Positions 51,830 through 62,960 of a stretch of DNA of 64,000 nt are shown piece after piece. The stretch comes from Undaria pinnatifida. Lineage: Eukaryota; Sar; Phaeophyceae; Laminariales; Alariaceae. The notes below the pieces were generated by a model, which saw only the letters and a list, made by a program, of their open reading frames with translations, ran no database searches and was not told where the DNA came from. Each line of letters begins with the position of its first letter. Positions within the stretch are counted from its first letter, which is position 1. The DNA lies in NCBI GenBank assembly GCA_012845835.1, contig JABAKD010000011.1, forward strand, positions 2,264,001-2,328,000, given 5' to 3'. A program made the position numbers and the translations under genes.

Positions 51830-53690
51830 CGCGTGCGGTATCCTCTCTTTACGGCAGCGAGTTGCTTTTGTCATAGCCTTCCACGTATTGTCATCTTGCT
51901 CCCTCGTTCTCAATACGTTCTCTTTACATAATACTTCGAAGTATTATTTAATGTATGCCGCATCCCACACCACACGTGCCCCTTCTCGCTTCCTGACGGC
52001 CCCTAAGCTGCAGTTCGAAGTGTGACGCTCTTCTCGAAATCATACATATCATACGGTGTAAAAGTTTTGTGTATTGTCAAGTGGTGTTGTGTGTATTTCT
52101 CATCGTTACATCGTTTGTGGGCACGTCTATATCGAATACCCAAAGGTGCTAAAAGTACTGCTATTGAGTACCTCGTACACCCAAGAAGTACTGCGGGTAA
52201 AATGCGAATTCATTATTTTTCCGGGCAAGTTTTTTTTGTATGTAAAAACAAATGTAATGGTCATTGCGCTTGGTAGTGATAATAATGTGTCCTTGCGCCA
52301 CTCCCCTAGGCACTTCCCGGAGGGGAACCTTGCAATATGTACAATTACACTATTAACAGTCTGCTCGTCTACTTGTTTAATATAGCCACTGGTGTGGAGC
52401 TACCGGCAACCACGCCAACCCAGCCAGTGTTGATGTTACGTGTTACCATCTAGAAAGTGTTGTAAACGATCTGACCAACTATTGTGAGAAACGTTCTTTT
52501 TCGGCTCCAGGAACTGCCTTTTAGGGTCAATACACCCCTTTTTCTCGTCGGGACAGTAAAAAAAAATCCGATGCACTCCTTAAGATTGGCGCCGGGGATT
52601 ATTCTGGGCGTTTTTTGGAGCATTTTTCATTTTTTCGGCGGTCCCAGTTTGATTTTTGGTGCAGCCACTCAATGTTCTCCTGAGGCTCCTGTTCGTCGTA
52701 ACTGGTGCCCAAAAAACAGGACCATTGGCGAAAAACGATAAACTGGCATCGTATACAGCAGTATGCCAATTTGTTGCCGCAGAGGGCATGTTAGTCTTGG
52801 CGTTCGCGCATGAATGTGCTCGTCGTAAAAGTGTCAGTAAACGAGTACCGGTTATTGCAAATGTGAATATAGTGTAACGTGTAATCTATCGATATTACGA
52901 ACCAGGTGTTGGACATGGTTCCATTGCTGACAAGGCCTTTTGCAGAGCAGCAGAGCGCTCTTCCGAATTGTGATTGGTAACATGGTGTTTAGCTGGTATA
53001 TACCTGGCATGTACGATATATACAGCAGTACTTGGTACCTGGTGTTCACGTTGATGACTCCTGCTGCTCATGTGGTATGCTATGTATAACTACATTTTTC
53101 TGTCTTTTTCGAGACGGTTCTGTTGGTTCATCTGTGCATCCCACAGTAGGGGTGCAGCATATTCTAAGAATTTTCTGAGCCTAACGTAAGGAGCTAGCTC
53201 AATATCTCACCCGAAACATGACTTGGAAGGCGTTCGCTCGCGCAAGCCGACCAACGTCTCTGCGCTAGTCCGAAAAATAACCATTGCACTCGTAAGATTA
53301 CCTTACTAACCAATAGTTCTAAGCTTGAGCTCTGCAGGTCAGAAAAAACGTTTAGCCCAAAAACTGCAACACCTACCGCGAGATGACTAAGTGGTGGTGG
53401 TTTATCGACTTCATTGCTAAGACGGCACTATTTTCCCTTGACGGACGTCCGTCAAGGAACCCTCCTTACAAAAATTAACATGTCCAAGTCTTCGTATACA
53501 TTGACGGGTCAACACTTGTTCGGTAGGTAGTCCATCAAGAGATATTTGGTGTGTAAAAAAGTGCTGCGAGTACGGGTATCAGGTACGAGCGTGTATGTCG
53601 AGCGCTGCCGCTGCCGCTACCGCTGCTGCTGCTGCTGCCACTATCCTGAGTTAGCTACATACTGCAACTGCTTTGGGATAGCCGACGAGA
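51830..53690. other. No gene recognised
   Basis: Only short frames; a family M piece at 52510-52600. Nothing else could be assigned. Confidence 0.4.
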
Positions 53691-53691
53691 C

Positions 53692-53805
53692 CGCCACCCT
53701 GTCTACTTCTGGTGTTCATGCCAAGCTCGCAACAGGGACACGATGATGCGCCACCCTGTCTACTTCTGGTGTTCATGCCAAGCTCGCAACAGGGACACCA
53801 TGATA
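53692..53805 (+). repeat. 57-bp tandem duplication
   Basis: GCCACCCTGTCTACTTCTGG to ACAGGGACAC is present twice with a 57-base period and almost no differences. Confidence 0.9.
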
Positions 53806-53852
53806 CCCCTTCTCCCATCTTCCGTGTGCAGCATCAAGAACACGGCTCTAGC

Positions 53853-54013
53853 GGTCCCGCTCTAGTGCTGTTTGAGTAGTGCTGGTTACCCATTATAGTG
53901 CCTGTGAACATCTTGGCAAATATGGGAAGATTAAGTATTGGAGTATTGGGAATATGCGGAGTAATGCCGGTTGCCGCTACAGTGCCGGTATTTCCCGCTG
54001 GTACTATGGAAAG
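53853..54013 (+). mobile_element. CTATAGTGCCGGT MITE, degenerate
   Basis: GGTCCCGCTCTAGTGCTG, TTATAGTGCCTGTGAACATC, GCGGAGTAATGCCGGTTGCC and TACTATGGAAAGCCAC follow the family layout of 2079-2238, with more substitutions. Confidence 0.65.
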
Positions 54014-54239
54014 CCACTGCGGTACTTGAATCAAGTTAAAAAAAGCGACACGTAACGTCGATTTCACAGCGACACGAACCGACGAACCTTCGTGCTCCGA
54101 TGTAAAAAAATTACCCGTCCCTTACTTGCTGGCCTCTCAAGACCTCCCACTTGGAAACCGCCTCCTTGCGTTTCTTGCGGAACGGTCCAGCGTTTCTTTG
54201 ATTTCTCTTGTTTTTTTAGTTGTACGAAGTATCATCGTG

Positions 54240-54650
54240 CCAGATCCCAGCCGAGCTCAGCTCAGCTCAGCAGCGCACTGCAGCGCTAGCACAGCAGAGC
54301 AACGCCCTGCGGCGGGCGCCGTGCGGTTCCGTGCCCTGCCGTGCGGTGGGGTACTGTTCGGTGCTGTGCCGTGCTGTGCCGTGCTGTGCCGTGCTGTGCT
54401 GTGCTGTTTGCTTTGCTGTACTTACTCTTTCGTACAAGCTAGGTATCATTCGAAGTATATACCAGGAACCGGTAGCACTAAATACTTGCATCAGGTTTGC
54501 ACCTGTTGTACTACATTGTTAACCACAAAAAATGCACTCCCACCTCACCTCAGCCCAGCTATAGCTTAGCAGCGCAGGCCGTGCGGTGCCACGCGGTGTC
54601 TTGCCCTGCGATGTGGTGCTGTGCCGTGCTGTGCTGTGCTTTCTTTGGAA
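54240..54650 (+). repeat. GTGCTGTGCC-word low-complexity region
   Basis: GAGCTCAGCTCAGCTC, GTGCCGTGCTGTGCCGTGCTG and similar words in two blocks (54245-54420, 54560-54645). This is the inverse of the 34165 region. Confidence 0.7.
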
Positions 54651-54879
54651 CATGCAGTACCAGGTAGCATGCGAAGTACCAGGTACCGGTATGTACGCGT
54701 GTACTCGTCATTGTTCTTGCTCATTTGATTGTCCTGTCTCGGACCTCTTCTTCATGTTTCCCCCCCTCGCAAAGTGCACCCGTACAGCCGATGTGCACGT
54801 GACATCGCCAAAATAAACACAGCACAGCACAGGGCAACCAGATCTGCACACGTTACTCTTGGCATTATCAACTAGCTAG

Positions 54880-54975
54880 TTGCACCAAATCTTGGACCTC
54901 TTCTTGCTGCCCCCTTCACATTTAGTTGTATTCTTCCTTGCGCGAGCGTCGCGGGCGGACCGGAGCCCTTGTACT
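54880..54975 (-). repeat. GTACAAG-GCTCCG repeat, inverted copy (family K)
   Basis: Reverse-oriented match to 25305-25440 (TGCACCAAATC-TGG, GTATTCTTCCTTGCGCGAGCG, GGAGCCCTTGTAC). It lies directly upstream of the RING gene, so the open frame through it is probably not part of that protein. Confidence 0.65.
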
Positions 54976-55083
54976 ATGCTATATCTCACAACTCACGTTT
55001 TTCTTTGCTCCCTTACCCTCGCCCCAAACGCGCCCTGCATCTGTAACTACAACTGTAATGGTAACGATTTGTTTCGCAAACAG

Positions 55084-58000
55084 GCCATTAAGCGGCAGCG
55101 GCGGCAAGAGCACCCCGGATACCCCCGGCGCGGCGCGAGATCGCGACCGCCGTTCCCAAGGCGCCGAGTTGTTTTCCAGCCCACACGGGGGAGATTGGTG
55201 GGCAGGAGTTCTGGTTGGAGGGCGGGAGGAGGGGGCCGGCGCTGATTGCGGCCACTATCGCGTAGCTAAAGGCGAAGCCGGAGTCGGCGAAGCTAGAGGC
55301 GAAACCGGCTTTGTTGAAGCCAGCGTTGGAGTTGCTGTGGAGGAGGCGGAAGATAATGGGGGAGGAAAAAACGAAGCTGGGGATGCTGCGGGTGTTTTGT
55401 TTGAAGCCCAAGGCGAAGATGACTTTGGAGTTGCGGTTGAGGAGGGGGGAGATAGGCGGAGGGGAGGAAAGCTTGAAGCTGGGGATGCCGTGGGTGTTTT
55501 TTTTGTTTCGCGGAGGACCCAAGCAGGCGGCGGCGGTGGTGGTGGAGGCGGCGGCGGTGGCGGTGGTGGTGGTGGCGGTGATGGTAACGACAGTGGTAAT
55601 GACGGGGAGGACGAGGAGGAGGCGGGGGAGGGCGAGGAGGAGGGGGGGGAGGACGAGGACGAAGGGGAGGAGGAGGTGGACGGGCAGGACGAGGAAGAAC
55701 GGCAGGTGACTACCAGCAGGGAGAGCATGCTGCTCACCATCTCCATCGTCGTCGGCTGTGGTCTGGTCACGCTCATTATTTTGTGCGTCGTTCGAAAGGT
55801 GCGTGTCGGTGGGTGGGTGGGTGGGTATGTGGGTATGTGGCTTTGTGGGTATGTGAGTATGTAGGTATGTGGGTGGGTGAATGGGTGGATGGGCGGTTGG
55901 GTGAGTACTTGACTTGGTACATGCGTACGTTGTCATGTTGGTGAGCGGGGTGGGGTGGGGTGAGGTGGTGGGTGGGGTGGGGGATAGGACGGGTGGTTTG
56001 GTGGGTGGGTGGGTGGGGAGGGTGGGGAGAGTGAGTGGATGAGTGGTGGGTAGGTGGGCGGGTAGGTGGGTCGGAGGGTACCGTGGTGGCGGTGAACTTG
56101 TCTGGGAGCGTGTGTGGGGCGTTCTGTCGCTTTTCGCCTGTTGTGTCTGTGATGCTTTTTATAAGCCTTTCGGCCGTTGCTTTGGGCTGCCAACGGTAAG
56201 ATTGTATAGAGGTTTCTCAAGACGATACCGTAGGCGTTCATGTGGTGGCAACTTCATAATGTTTTTCGTGATGGTTCTTTGCTCACGGAATGCTGCAGAT
56301 CGAAAATGTTATCTGATTCCGTGAGAGGGATGTTTTGCGGCTCGTCTGATATTTTCAACGTTTTGGTCGTTTTTCCCACTGCTTCTCCTCTTTCCCCTCT
56401 TCCCGTTGTGGTTCCCAGATCATGGACCTCTGCCTCTTGCGCAACGACCCCACGGGAAGCCTCCGCTACTCCCAGGAGGAAGGGTTGCCGAAGAGCACGA
56501 TTGAGCGCCTACCGCAGACGCGCTATAAAAAGCCCGCGGTGAAAAAGGGTATCAATAAGCTCAAGCGTGGGGGATCCGGACGTGGGACGGCGGTGGGCGG
56601 CGTAGAAGAAGGCATGTCTGGGGAGGGGACGGCAGCAAGCGTCCCCGATCCGGCCGGACCCAGGACGGCGGCCGTGGTTGGCGCGGTCGATGAGCGAGAT
56701 AGCACCGCTGACATGTGCGCTATATGTCTGGTGGAGTACGAGACCGGCGATGAGCTTCGCGTCATCCCTGGCTGCCAGCACCACTTCCACAAGGTGCGTG
56801 GGCGCGTGTGCGTGCGCATGTGCGCTCGTGCATGCTAGCATGAATGTTCCTTGATATTGGTCTGTTGATAGGCTTGTTTCGGAGGCGTCCCGTGTATTTG
56901 TCGTCCCCGAGCCAAATAATTGATTATATAGTGGATAGCCTTACATTAATTGTCAGATTTTTGTGTTTTTTGTTGTTGTTGTGTTACTGTGTTTTTTTAC
57001 GAGAGGGACCATGCGCGTACCCCCCCTTCCGACTCCTTCCCGCTTAACAATATTCCGGAACTCCCATGGCACGCGTTCGTATTTCTGTGTTCATATTTGT
57101 AGGACTGCATCGATCCATGGCTGGAGACGAAGGCCGTGTGCGCATACTGCAAGGCCAAGGTGGAGGCGCGGAAGTCGTGCTGCGACCGCGTCTTGGGCTC
57201 GCTGTCCTCCCGCGTCGGTCTGAACCTCGTGGCCCCTACCACTATCCGGTTCTCCAGCAGCCGCCGTACCTACACCAACCAGGATGTGAGAGCTATTAAC
57301 TATTTACTATTTTAGCGCTGCCCCCCCGGTATGGGGACAACATCACCTCGGCGCGTGTTACGATAGGCAGGTAGCACTCTTTGGTTGGGAAAAAAAAAGA
57401 AAAAAAATAGTTTCTGAATGACGGGTTTTCCTGAACCCGTTTCCAATTCCTATTTTTTTTCCTAGTCTACGTCTAAGTGTTTTGTCCCCATGTCTGGAGT
57501 GCGGTGCTAAAAGGGTTTCCAGTTGTGAAGGCGCTCAAATTCGTCGGAATGCCATTCATTATTGCCTTGCACAGTGCATATATATTGTATACCAGATATA
57601 TGGTATACCTAGACCATGGTGTTTGTTTGGTCAAGTTGCGTGTAAGATTGAACGTAGGAATCATGGAGTTTGTGGAGCGGGAATGGGTCTTAGTGTATTT
57701 GGAAGGCATGTTTACATGTGTATTAGGCGATATTATAGTACTAAAAAAAAGTAGTTTTGGCATGAGGCAGGTATAGAGCTCTATTCAAGCAACCACCCGC
57801 AGAAGGAAAAATAAAATGGTCCACCTCTAAGGTAGCATGTGAGAGCTGTTAAATTAACTTTTATTCACTGTCATTGACTCTTATTCACTCTTAAATATGC
57901 TAGCATCGCACTCCCGGTATGGAGAGAAGATCACGTGAAATTTTCGCCAACACAATGCTAGAAGTTGGTGGAAGGGTTGGCGTCTTTTGGATCTGCTACA

Positions 58001-58148
58001 CTCCCATTTTTGGTAATATATTGCTTGGGATTAGTGTGAGAATATTTGTTGCACCACTGTTCGTGGTACTAATAATAGGAGTCAATGGGAGAAGAATTAA
58101 GTAGAATACGTTGTGTCGGTCGGTCGGTCGGTCGGTCGGTCTGAGGAT

Positions 58149-58181
<33 letters not shown>

Positions 58182-59206
58182 TGTTTGTCTTTCCCCGTCT
58201 GTCTGTCTTTCTGTTTGTCTGGCAGACTGAGTGAGTGTCTTGCGATTGTTGATACTGTTGCTTTTCGTTGTTGATGCTATTTTCGATTCGTTGTTTCGCG
58301 TGTTGTTGTTTCGTGTGTGTGTTTTGTGGCTTTGTAATTTATGTTTTTATTGTTTTTTTCGTTTTGATTTTTCGGTCGTTTTCGTTTGCTGCGGTTGTCG
58401 TGTTGCTGTGGTTGTCTTGCGTTTTGTCAAATATGTTTATTTATTTATTTCTCCATCCCCTCTCCCCTCCCCGATCTCCGACGAGACAGGTCCAGCAAGC
58501 CATGGGCCCCCCCCTCCCCCCCTCCTACGGCCACTCAGAAATGGACTACGTCGGGTCCATGGTCGCACCACTACCTGGGGAAGGCGGTTCAGAGGCGGGG
58601 GCAGGGGGAGTGGGAGGGGGAGGGGCATTGAGCGCCGTGGCTGGGGGGGGGTCGATTGGGTCTCGGGGAGCAGTGTACGACGAGGAGCAGCAGGGGTCCA
58701 TCGTCGCCCAACCCGCTTCGGCCCCGAGCTTCATCGTGGTGCCAAGAGACGGCTCCTTTGGCGCTGATGGCATTGTTGGTGGTGTTGTTAGTGGCGGTGG
58801 AGGTGGTGGTGGTGGTGGTGTTGGCGATAGCTTTAGTGCCGGTGCGCGGCAGGAGAGAGCCGCGAGAGGGATTCTGGGACGGGCTGGAAACGGGGGCATG
58901 GAAGAGAAGGAGGAAACGCGAGGGGGAGTAGGGGGGTCGGGGAGCGGTAGTGGAGGTGGCGGCAATGTCGTGATGATGGATGCCGTGAGTGGAGCTAGCG
59001 GAGCGAGTGTAGCCGGTCGGCCGGGAGATAGGAGGAGGGGAATGAGCGGGGGCGGACTCCGCGACGTAGTTTTCGGGGGGGACACTCCGGAATTCAGGGA
59101 GGCAGAGGCGGAGGCAAGGGCGAGGGCGGGGGCGAGGGAGGGGACGGGAATGGAGGAGGAGGGCTCCGATAGAGGCTCGGATCGCCGACCGGCCGTGGAA
59201 GTTTGA
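55084..59206 (+). CDS. Single-pass membrane RING-H2 finger protein (probable E3 ubiquitin ligase)
   Basis: Four exons: 55084-55798, 56419-56793, 57103-57285 and 58490-59206 (stop TGA). All three introns are phase 0 with GTGCGT, GTGCGT and GTGAGA donors, giving about 660 residues. The N-terminal part is Gly/Glu/Asp-rich, with two tandem related segments (GVAVEE...EAGDA, each about 36 residues), a poly-Gly run and an acidic stretch. A membrane helix follows (LLTISIVVGCGLVTLIILCV, near residue 225). The RING-H2 domain starts MCAICLVEYETGDELRVIPG, continues CQHHFHK at the end of exon 2 and finishes DCIDPWLETKAVCAYC in exon 3. The spacing C-x2-C-x15-C-x-H-x2-H-x2-C-x10-C-x2-C is canonical. The tail is Gly/Arg/Glu-rich. 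This membrane-plus-RING layout is typical of ligases that ubiquitinate substrates at membranes. The exon 1 start is uncertain: 55084 follows a CAG acceptor, and an upstream signal-peptide exon is likely. Confidence 0.85.
55800..56085 (+). repeat. GGGT/GTGG-rich tract in RING intron 1
   Basis: GTGGGTGGGTGGGTGGGT-type words for about 280 bases directly after the donor of exon 1. Tandem G-runs give G-quadruplex potential on the coding strand. Confidence 0.8.
57286..58489 (+). repeat. RING intron 3: repeat insertions and microsatellites
   Basis: Holds CCCGGTATGGGGACA-type repeat pieces (about 57318-57345, inverted at 57478-57515, and 57905-57930), a family B copy (57540-57850), (GGTC)n at 58112-58140, (TGCC)n at 58150-58182 and a T-rich tract to 58440. 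The repeat ends flanking 57315-57515 are inverted, so a small element may sit here. Confidence 0.6.
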
Positions 59207-59289
59207 GGCATGTTTCGTTTCGTCTCTTCTCGTGTCGTTTTAAGGGTTATATACGGGGTCTGCTGGTGGAGGGGACGGAGAAAGGTTAG

Positions 59290-59860
59290 CTGGTGCCGCA
59301 GCCTCGCGCGAGTCTACCTCCGGTCCTGTCGGGGTTCGCGCGTAAATCCATGCGTGCCGAACTGCACCGTCCCGTGCTTTCGTGTACGGCTTTTTGCGTC
59401 TGCGCGTGTGCCGTTGTCTTTTGGGGAGCCGGTTTAGGAACGCTTCCGAAGGGCCTCGCCAATTTGGCAACCATTTGGGTGGGGTGTGCCGCCTCGCGTG
59501 AGTCTTCCTCTAGTCGTGTCGCGATCGTGGTTTTGTCCATCCGTACCGTATCGAACCGCACCGTGTGTCGTACGTGGCTGCACGGTTTTTCCCGTTTGTG
59601 CGTATATCGCGTTGTCTTCGGAGGGCCCCGCCATCCTACCAGTCATTTGGGTGGGTTGTATAATATGGCCTCGCGTGGGTCTTCGTCTGGCCCTGTCGAG
59701 TTCGCGCGTAAATCCATCGGTACCGAAGCGCACCGTACCGTGCCGAGGTTTGCTGTACCGTTTTTCCCGTTTGGGCGTGTGTCGTCGTCTTTTGGGAAGG
59801 TGCCGATTTGGGGGCGTGTGCGAGCCCCCCCGCCGAGTTGCCATCCCTTTCGGTGGGTTA
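59290..59860 (+). repeat. Three tandem copies of an about 185-bp unit
   Basis: GCCTCGCG-GAGTCT begins units near 59300, 59491 and 59670. Each contains CGCACCGT-like words, TTTTTCCCGTTTG-GCGTGT or a variant, and GTTGTCTTTGG. Long frames on both strands follow the repeat and are probably not genes. It is immediately 3' of the RING gene. Confidence 0.75.
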
Positions 59861-60612
59861 GTTGTAGGTCACCCCGAGAGGAGCTCCTAAACTTGTTTTC
59901 TTTTTTTTTTGGCGAAAATTATATGCGCGGGAGGTGTGACCGTCTTGACTTGGCTTGCTTCCTTGATTCGAAGTTTGTTGTTGAACCGAAGACTGTCTTT
60001 CGCGACTGAAAGCGTACTGAGTATACGTACGTTGTGTGCGAACCAGAGGTTTCCTTTGAAGACATTGGCTGGGCAATGGGAAAACTGCCCGCAATTTTTT
60101 CGCGTTTCAGTACTCGCGTATTCGTGTATATGTGTACGGTAGCTTTGTTGGCGACGGTTTCATGATTTTTTTTTTGCCATTTTTTCGCTGTTTTTTTTCG
60201 CGTTTTTTTTTTTTTTCCTCCCCATCTGGCGACACGCGGCACCACTGTCCCTAACCCGACATAACCTGACATTGTCATGTTTTGCGTTGTCTCGTGTAAC
60301 CCCTTGTCAAAAAGATTTCCAGAAGGCGTGTAGGCGGGAGCAGGCTTTTAAGAGCGTTCCCTGCCCTACCCTGCCCGCGCGCCTTTGTATTGCAATCTGC
60401 CACGGTTTTCATGCATGTATTTTGTATTATATCTTATTGTTCTAGTTCTTGCCCTTATTTTGTTTCGGTATTGAAGCGATCCAGTAGCGGTGTTGTAGTG
60501 CGTGCTGCTTGCTGCTCTGTACGCGTACTATCTTTTTGCACTCGGTACGTAGGTTTCGGCGATGCCTTTTTTTTCCTGTTTAGATGGCAAACATTATGAG
60601 TAGCTTTGCGCT

Positions 60613-60908
60613 AGAGGGCTCTCTATAGTGCCGGTTGAGTAGTGCCGATTGCCCGCCATAGTGCCTGTGGAATCGCCCACAGTAGAGTTCCCTCTATAGT
60701 GCCGGTTGCGTAGTGCCGATTGCCCGCCATAGTGCCTGTGGAATTGCCCACAGTAGAGATCCCTCCATAGTGCCGGTTGCCCGCTATAGGGCCTGTGCAA
60801 TCGCCTGCCACAGATGGGAACATCTAGTAGGGGCTTTACGCGGAGTAGTCCCGGTTGCCGCTACAGTGCCGACATGGCTGACACATTCCGGCACTATAAA
60901 GGGACCAC
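60613..60908 (+). mobile_element. Composite CTATAGTGCCGGT MITE with triplicated left end
   Basis: The left portion TCTATAGTGCCGGTTG, GCCCGCCATAGTGCCTGTGG and CACAGTAGAG is present nearly three times in tandem (from about 60613, 60688, 60765) before a single right portion ending CCGGCACTATAAAGGGACCAC. Confidence 0.8.
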
Positions 60909-60922
60909 TACTGTAATGGTTC

Positions 60923-61292
60923 CAAGGGTGTGTTCGGTAGGGTATATATGTACTCGGAAAGCCGGGTAAACTCTGGGAATACCCGGGTGCATAACCAAGT
61001 ATGACTGCAACAAACAGGGGAGGGTACCCGGGTACCCAAGGGTGTATACCCGACTAAAACCCACCCTCGAAGTTGTGCTTTCTGTTTTTTCTTCGTTTTG
61101 TTTTCCGCGGCTTAAGGAGAGATAGAAAAAGCGCGTTCCTGACGAAAATGTCAAGATTTCGAGAGCGTGCCTCGTAGGGCATATCATCTGGACATTCCTG
61201 AGTATCTGCCCGGCTATGACCAACGTAGACAGGGTTGGTACCCGAGTGCCCGGGTACCCTAGAATGTGTACCTTTTACTAAACGCAGCCTTG
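60923..61292. mobile_element. 370-bp element with imperfect CAAGGGTGTGTTCGGTA ends and CCGGGTACC words
   Basis: The left end CAAGGGTGTGTTCGGTAGGGTA and the right end (reverse complement CAAGGCTGCGTTTAGTAAAAGGTA) are imperfect inverted repeats. The interior carries ACCCGGGTGC, GGGTACCCGGGTACCC and TGCCCGGGTACCCT words near both ends. No coding frame, so probably a non-autonomous DNA element. Confidence 0.55.
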
Positions 61293-61299
61293 CAAGATT

Positions 61300-62630
61300 T
61301 CAATATTATCGTGTTTTTTTTGTGTGTATGCTGCCGCGAATGTGCGCTTCGTTCATTTCGTTCGTTTCGTTTATTCACTCCTCTGCTGTTTTTTTTTGTC
61401 CCCTGCGAGTGTGGTCGAAAACCGTGAGATTGAAAACAAAACACAAAATCTTGAAGGAAGCTTGAAAGGGAGGAAAGCAAGGGAAAATCGTCGGTTCTTA
61501 GCCCTTTTTTTTCACAGCTGCGCCCTATTTTCGGGGACTAACTACTTGGAATTAGTGTTGGATATTTGATCAGTAGTGAAAGGTTTGAAATCCGCCGATG
61601 TCGGGTTATAATAGACATAGTTTGCGGCTGGTTTGGGCTCTCTCCTTTGGTGTACCTGTTTTTTAGTTTTTTTTCACCCTCTCTTGAGTTGTGAGTTTTT
61701 TCCCTTATGAACTGAACTGCGTCCGCCTTTTTGTGGTTGAATGACCTGGAATTTGTTTTGTGTTTTTTGCGGTTCAAACACGGCTAAGGCGGGTCGGTGC
61801 GTTCGTGCAGAAACGAAACAGAACAGCAGAATGTGCGCGCAGGCAGGAGGGGGTGGCTTTGTTTGTGGTGTAAGTTTATGAATAGTATGAAATATGCCGC
61901 AAAATATTGTGCTGGCAACTCCCGATGAGTGGTTCATAAATTGGTTCGCGTTCGGCGACGGTTGTGCTTTTTGTGAGGGGGGGGGGGGGGGGGCGTCTTG
62001 TGGCTTCCAGGGGATATCCTGGGTTGAACCCCGGAGGACATCCTGGGTGCATCCCCGGGTTTCCTTGGTAGATGATACACGAAAGCAAGCATTTTTTTTT
62101 TTCCCCGACAGATCGATCGATCGAGCAGGCAGGGCAGAGCGACCATTATTGGGGAAATACGTTGTTTTGTTGCATGGGGTGCCATGTACAGCGAGCAGCA
62201 GCAGCGAGACGCAGCCTGCATGCAGTAGGCAGGTAGCAAACCTTGTAGTCGGAACACTTTTTTTTTTTGGTGATCCGGCTTCGACTTCTTGTTGATGTGC
62301 TATATAGTTGGAGGCTTATAATATATGATGATAAAACTTGGAATGATTTATTATCTATACTTTGGTATGGTACGATACCTGGTAGGTGTAAAACTGCGTC
62401 ATGTGTAACGGCGAATCGCTTAACGTAGTTTTTAGTGTTTTGTTTCCTCATCGTGATTGGACAGGGGGTTCCGCCGGGCGGTCGCCGCACTGCTGCTTGG
62501 TGTGTGGAGGTCGATAAAATAATAGCAATGGAACTGAATAAAAATTGAAAAATATCAACAGCAGCAGCAGCAGTAGTACCAGGTACGAAGCTTCCTGCTC
62601 TGATACTTGTTTTCAGGGCTTTTCAGGAGG
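61300..62630. other. No gene recognised
   Basis: Contains a GGGACTAACTACTTGG repeat piece (61535-61555), a G-run (61976-61993), a CATCCTGGGTGCATCCCCGGG word cluster (62020-62065) and a short CAG run (62561-62573). Confidence 0.4.
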
Positions 62631-62639
62631 GTCACTTCT

Positions 62640-62815
62640 TCTTGCGGGCCGGACTGGGCCACGGTGACCCAGCCCGTCCCGTGAGATTCGAAAGTCTTCT
62701 AGCCCGACCCGATTCAACCCGTGAAATTGTGGACACCTCTCTCGATCCCCAGCGGAGTCGACCCGGGAGATTTTAAAGAACGTCCTGACCCGATCCGTGG
62801 GTCGGATCAAGGCCG
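62640..62815. repeat. GGGTC-word region, copy 3
   Basis: CCCGACCCG and CCGTGAGAT words with a GGTGACCCAGCCCG block at 62661; degenerate relative to 11338 and 17035. Confidence 0.55.
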
Positions 62816-62869
62816 TGAAAAGCTCTTGCTTGTTTTTGGTGCTTTTTGTTGTGTTTCATGGCTCTTCTT

Positions 62870-62960
62870 CTTGCTGTTCACATCGCTGTGATCAAGTCCG
62901 TCGGTGGTCACAGGACAGGCTCCAGTCACTCTGGAGTGGAAGAATACCCCAGGACAAAAA
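62870..62960 (+). repeat. Dispersed repeat (family C), copy 4
   Basis: TCAAGTCCGTC-GGTGGTCACAGG, ACAGGCTCCAGTCACTCTGG and GAATACCCCAGGAC match 10150, 34590 and 43030. Confidence 0.75.

Noticed and set aside
54926-55083. N-terminal 50 residues of the open frame upstream of the RING gene
   Set aside because: The first part overlaps a dispersed repeat (54880-54975), and a CAG acceptor at 55081-55083 fits the protein better; a separate upstream exon is more likely.
59293-60009. 238-codon plus-strand gene
   Set aside because: The frame coincides with a 185-bp tandem repeat and is open on the opposite strand too.
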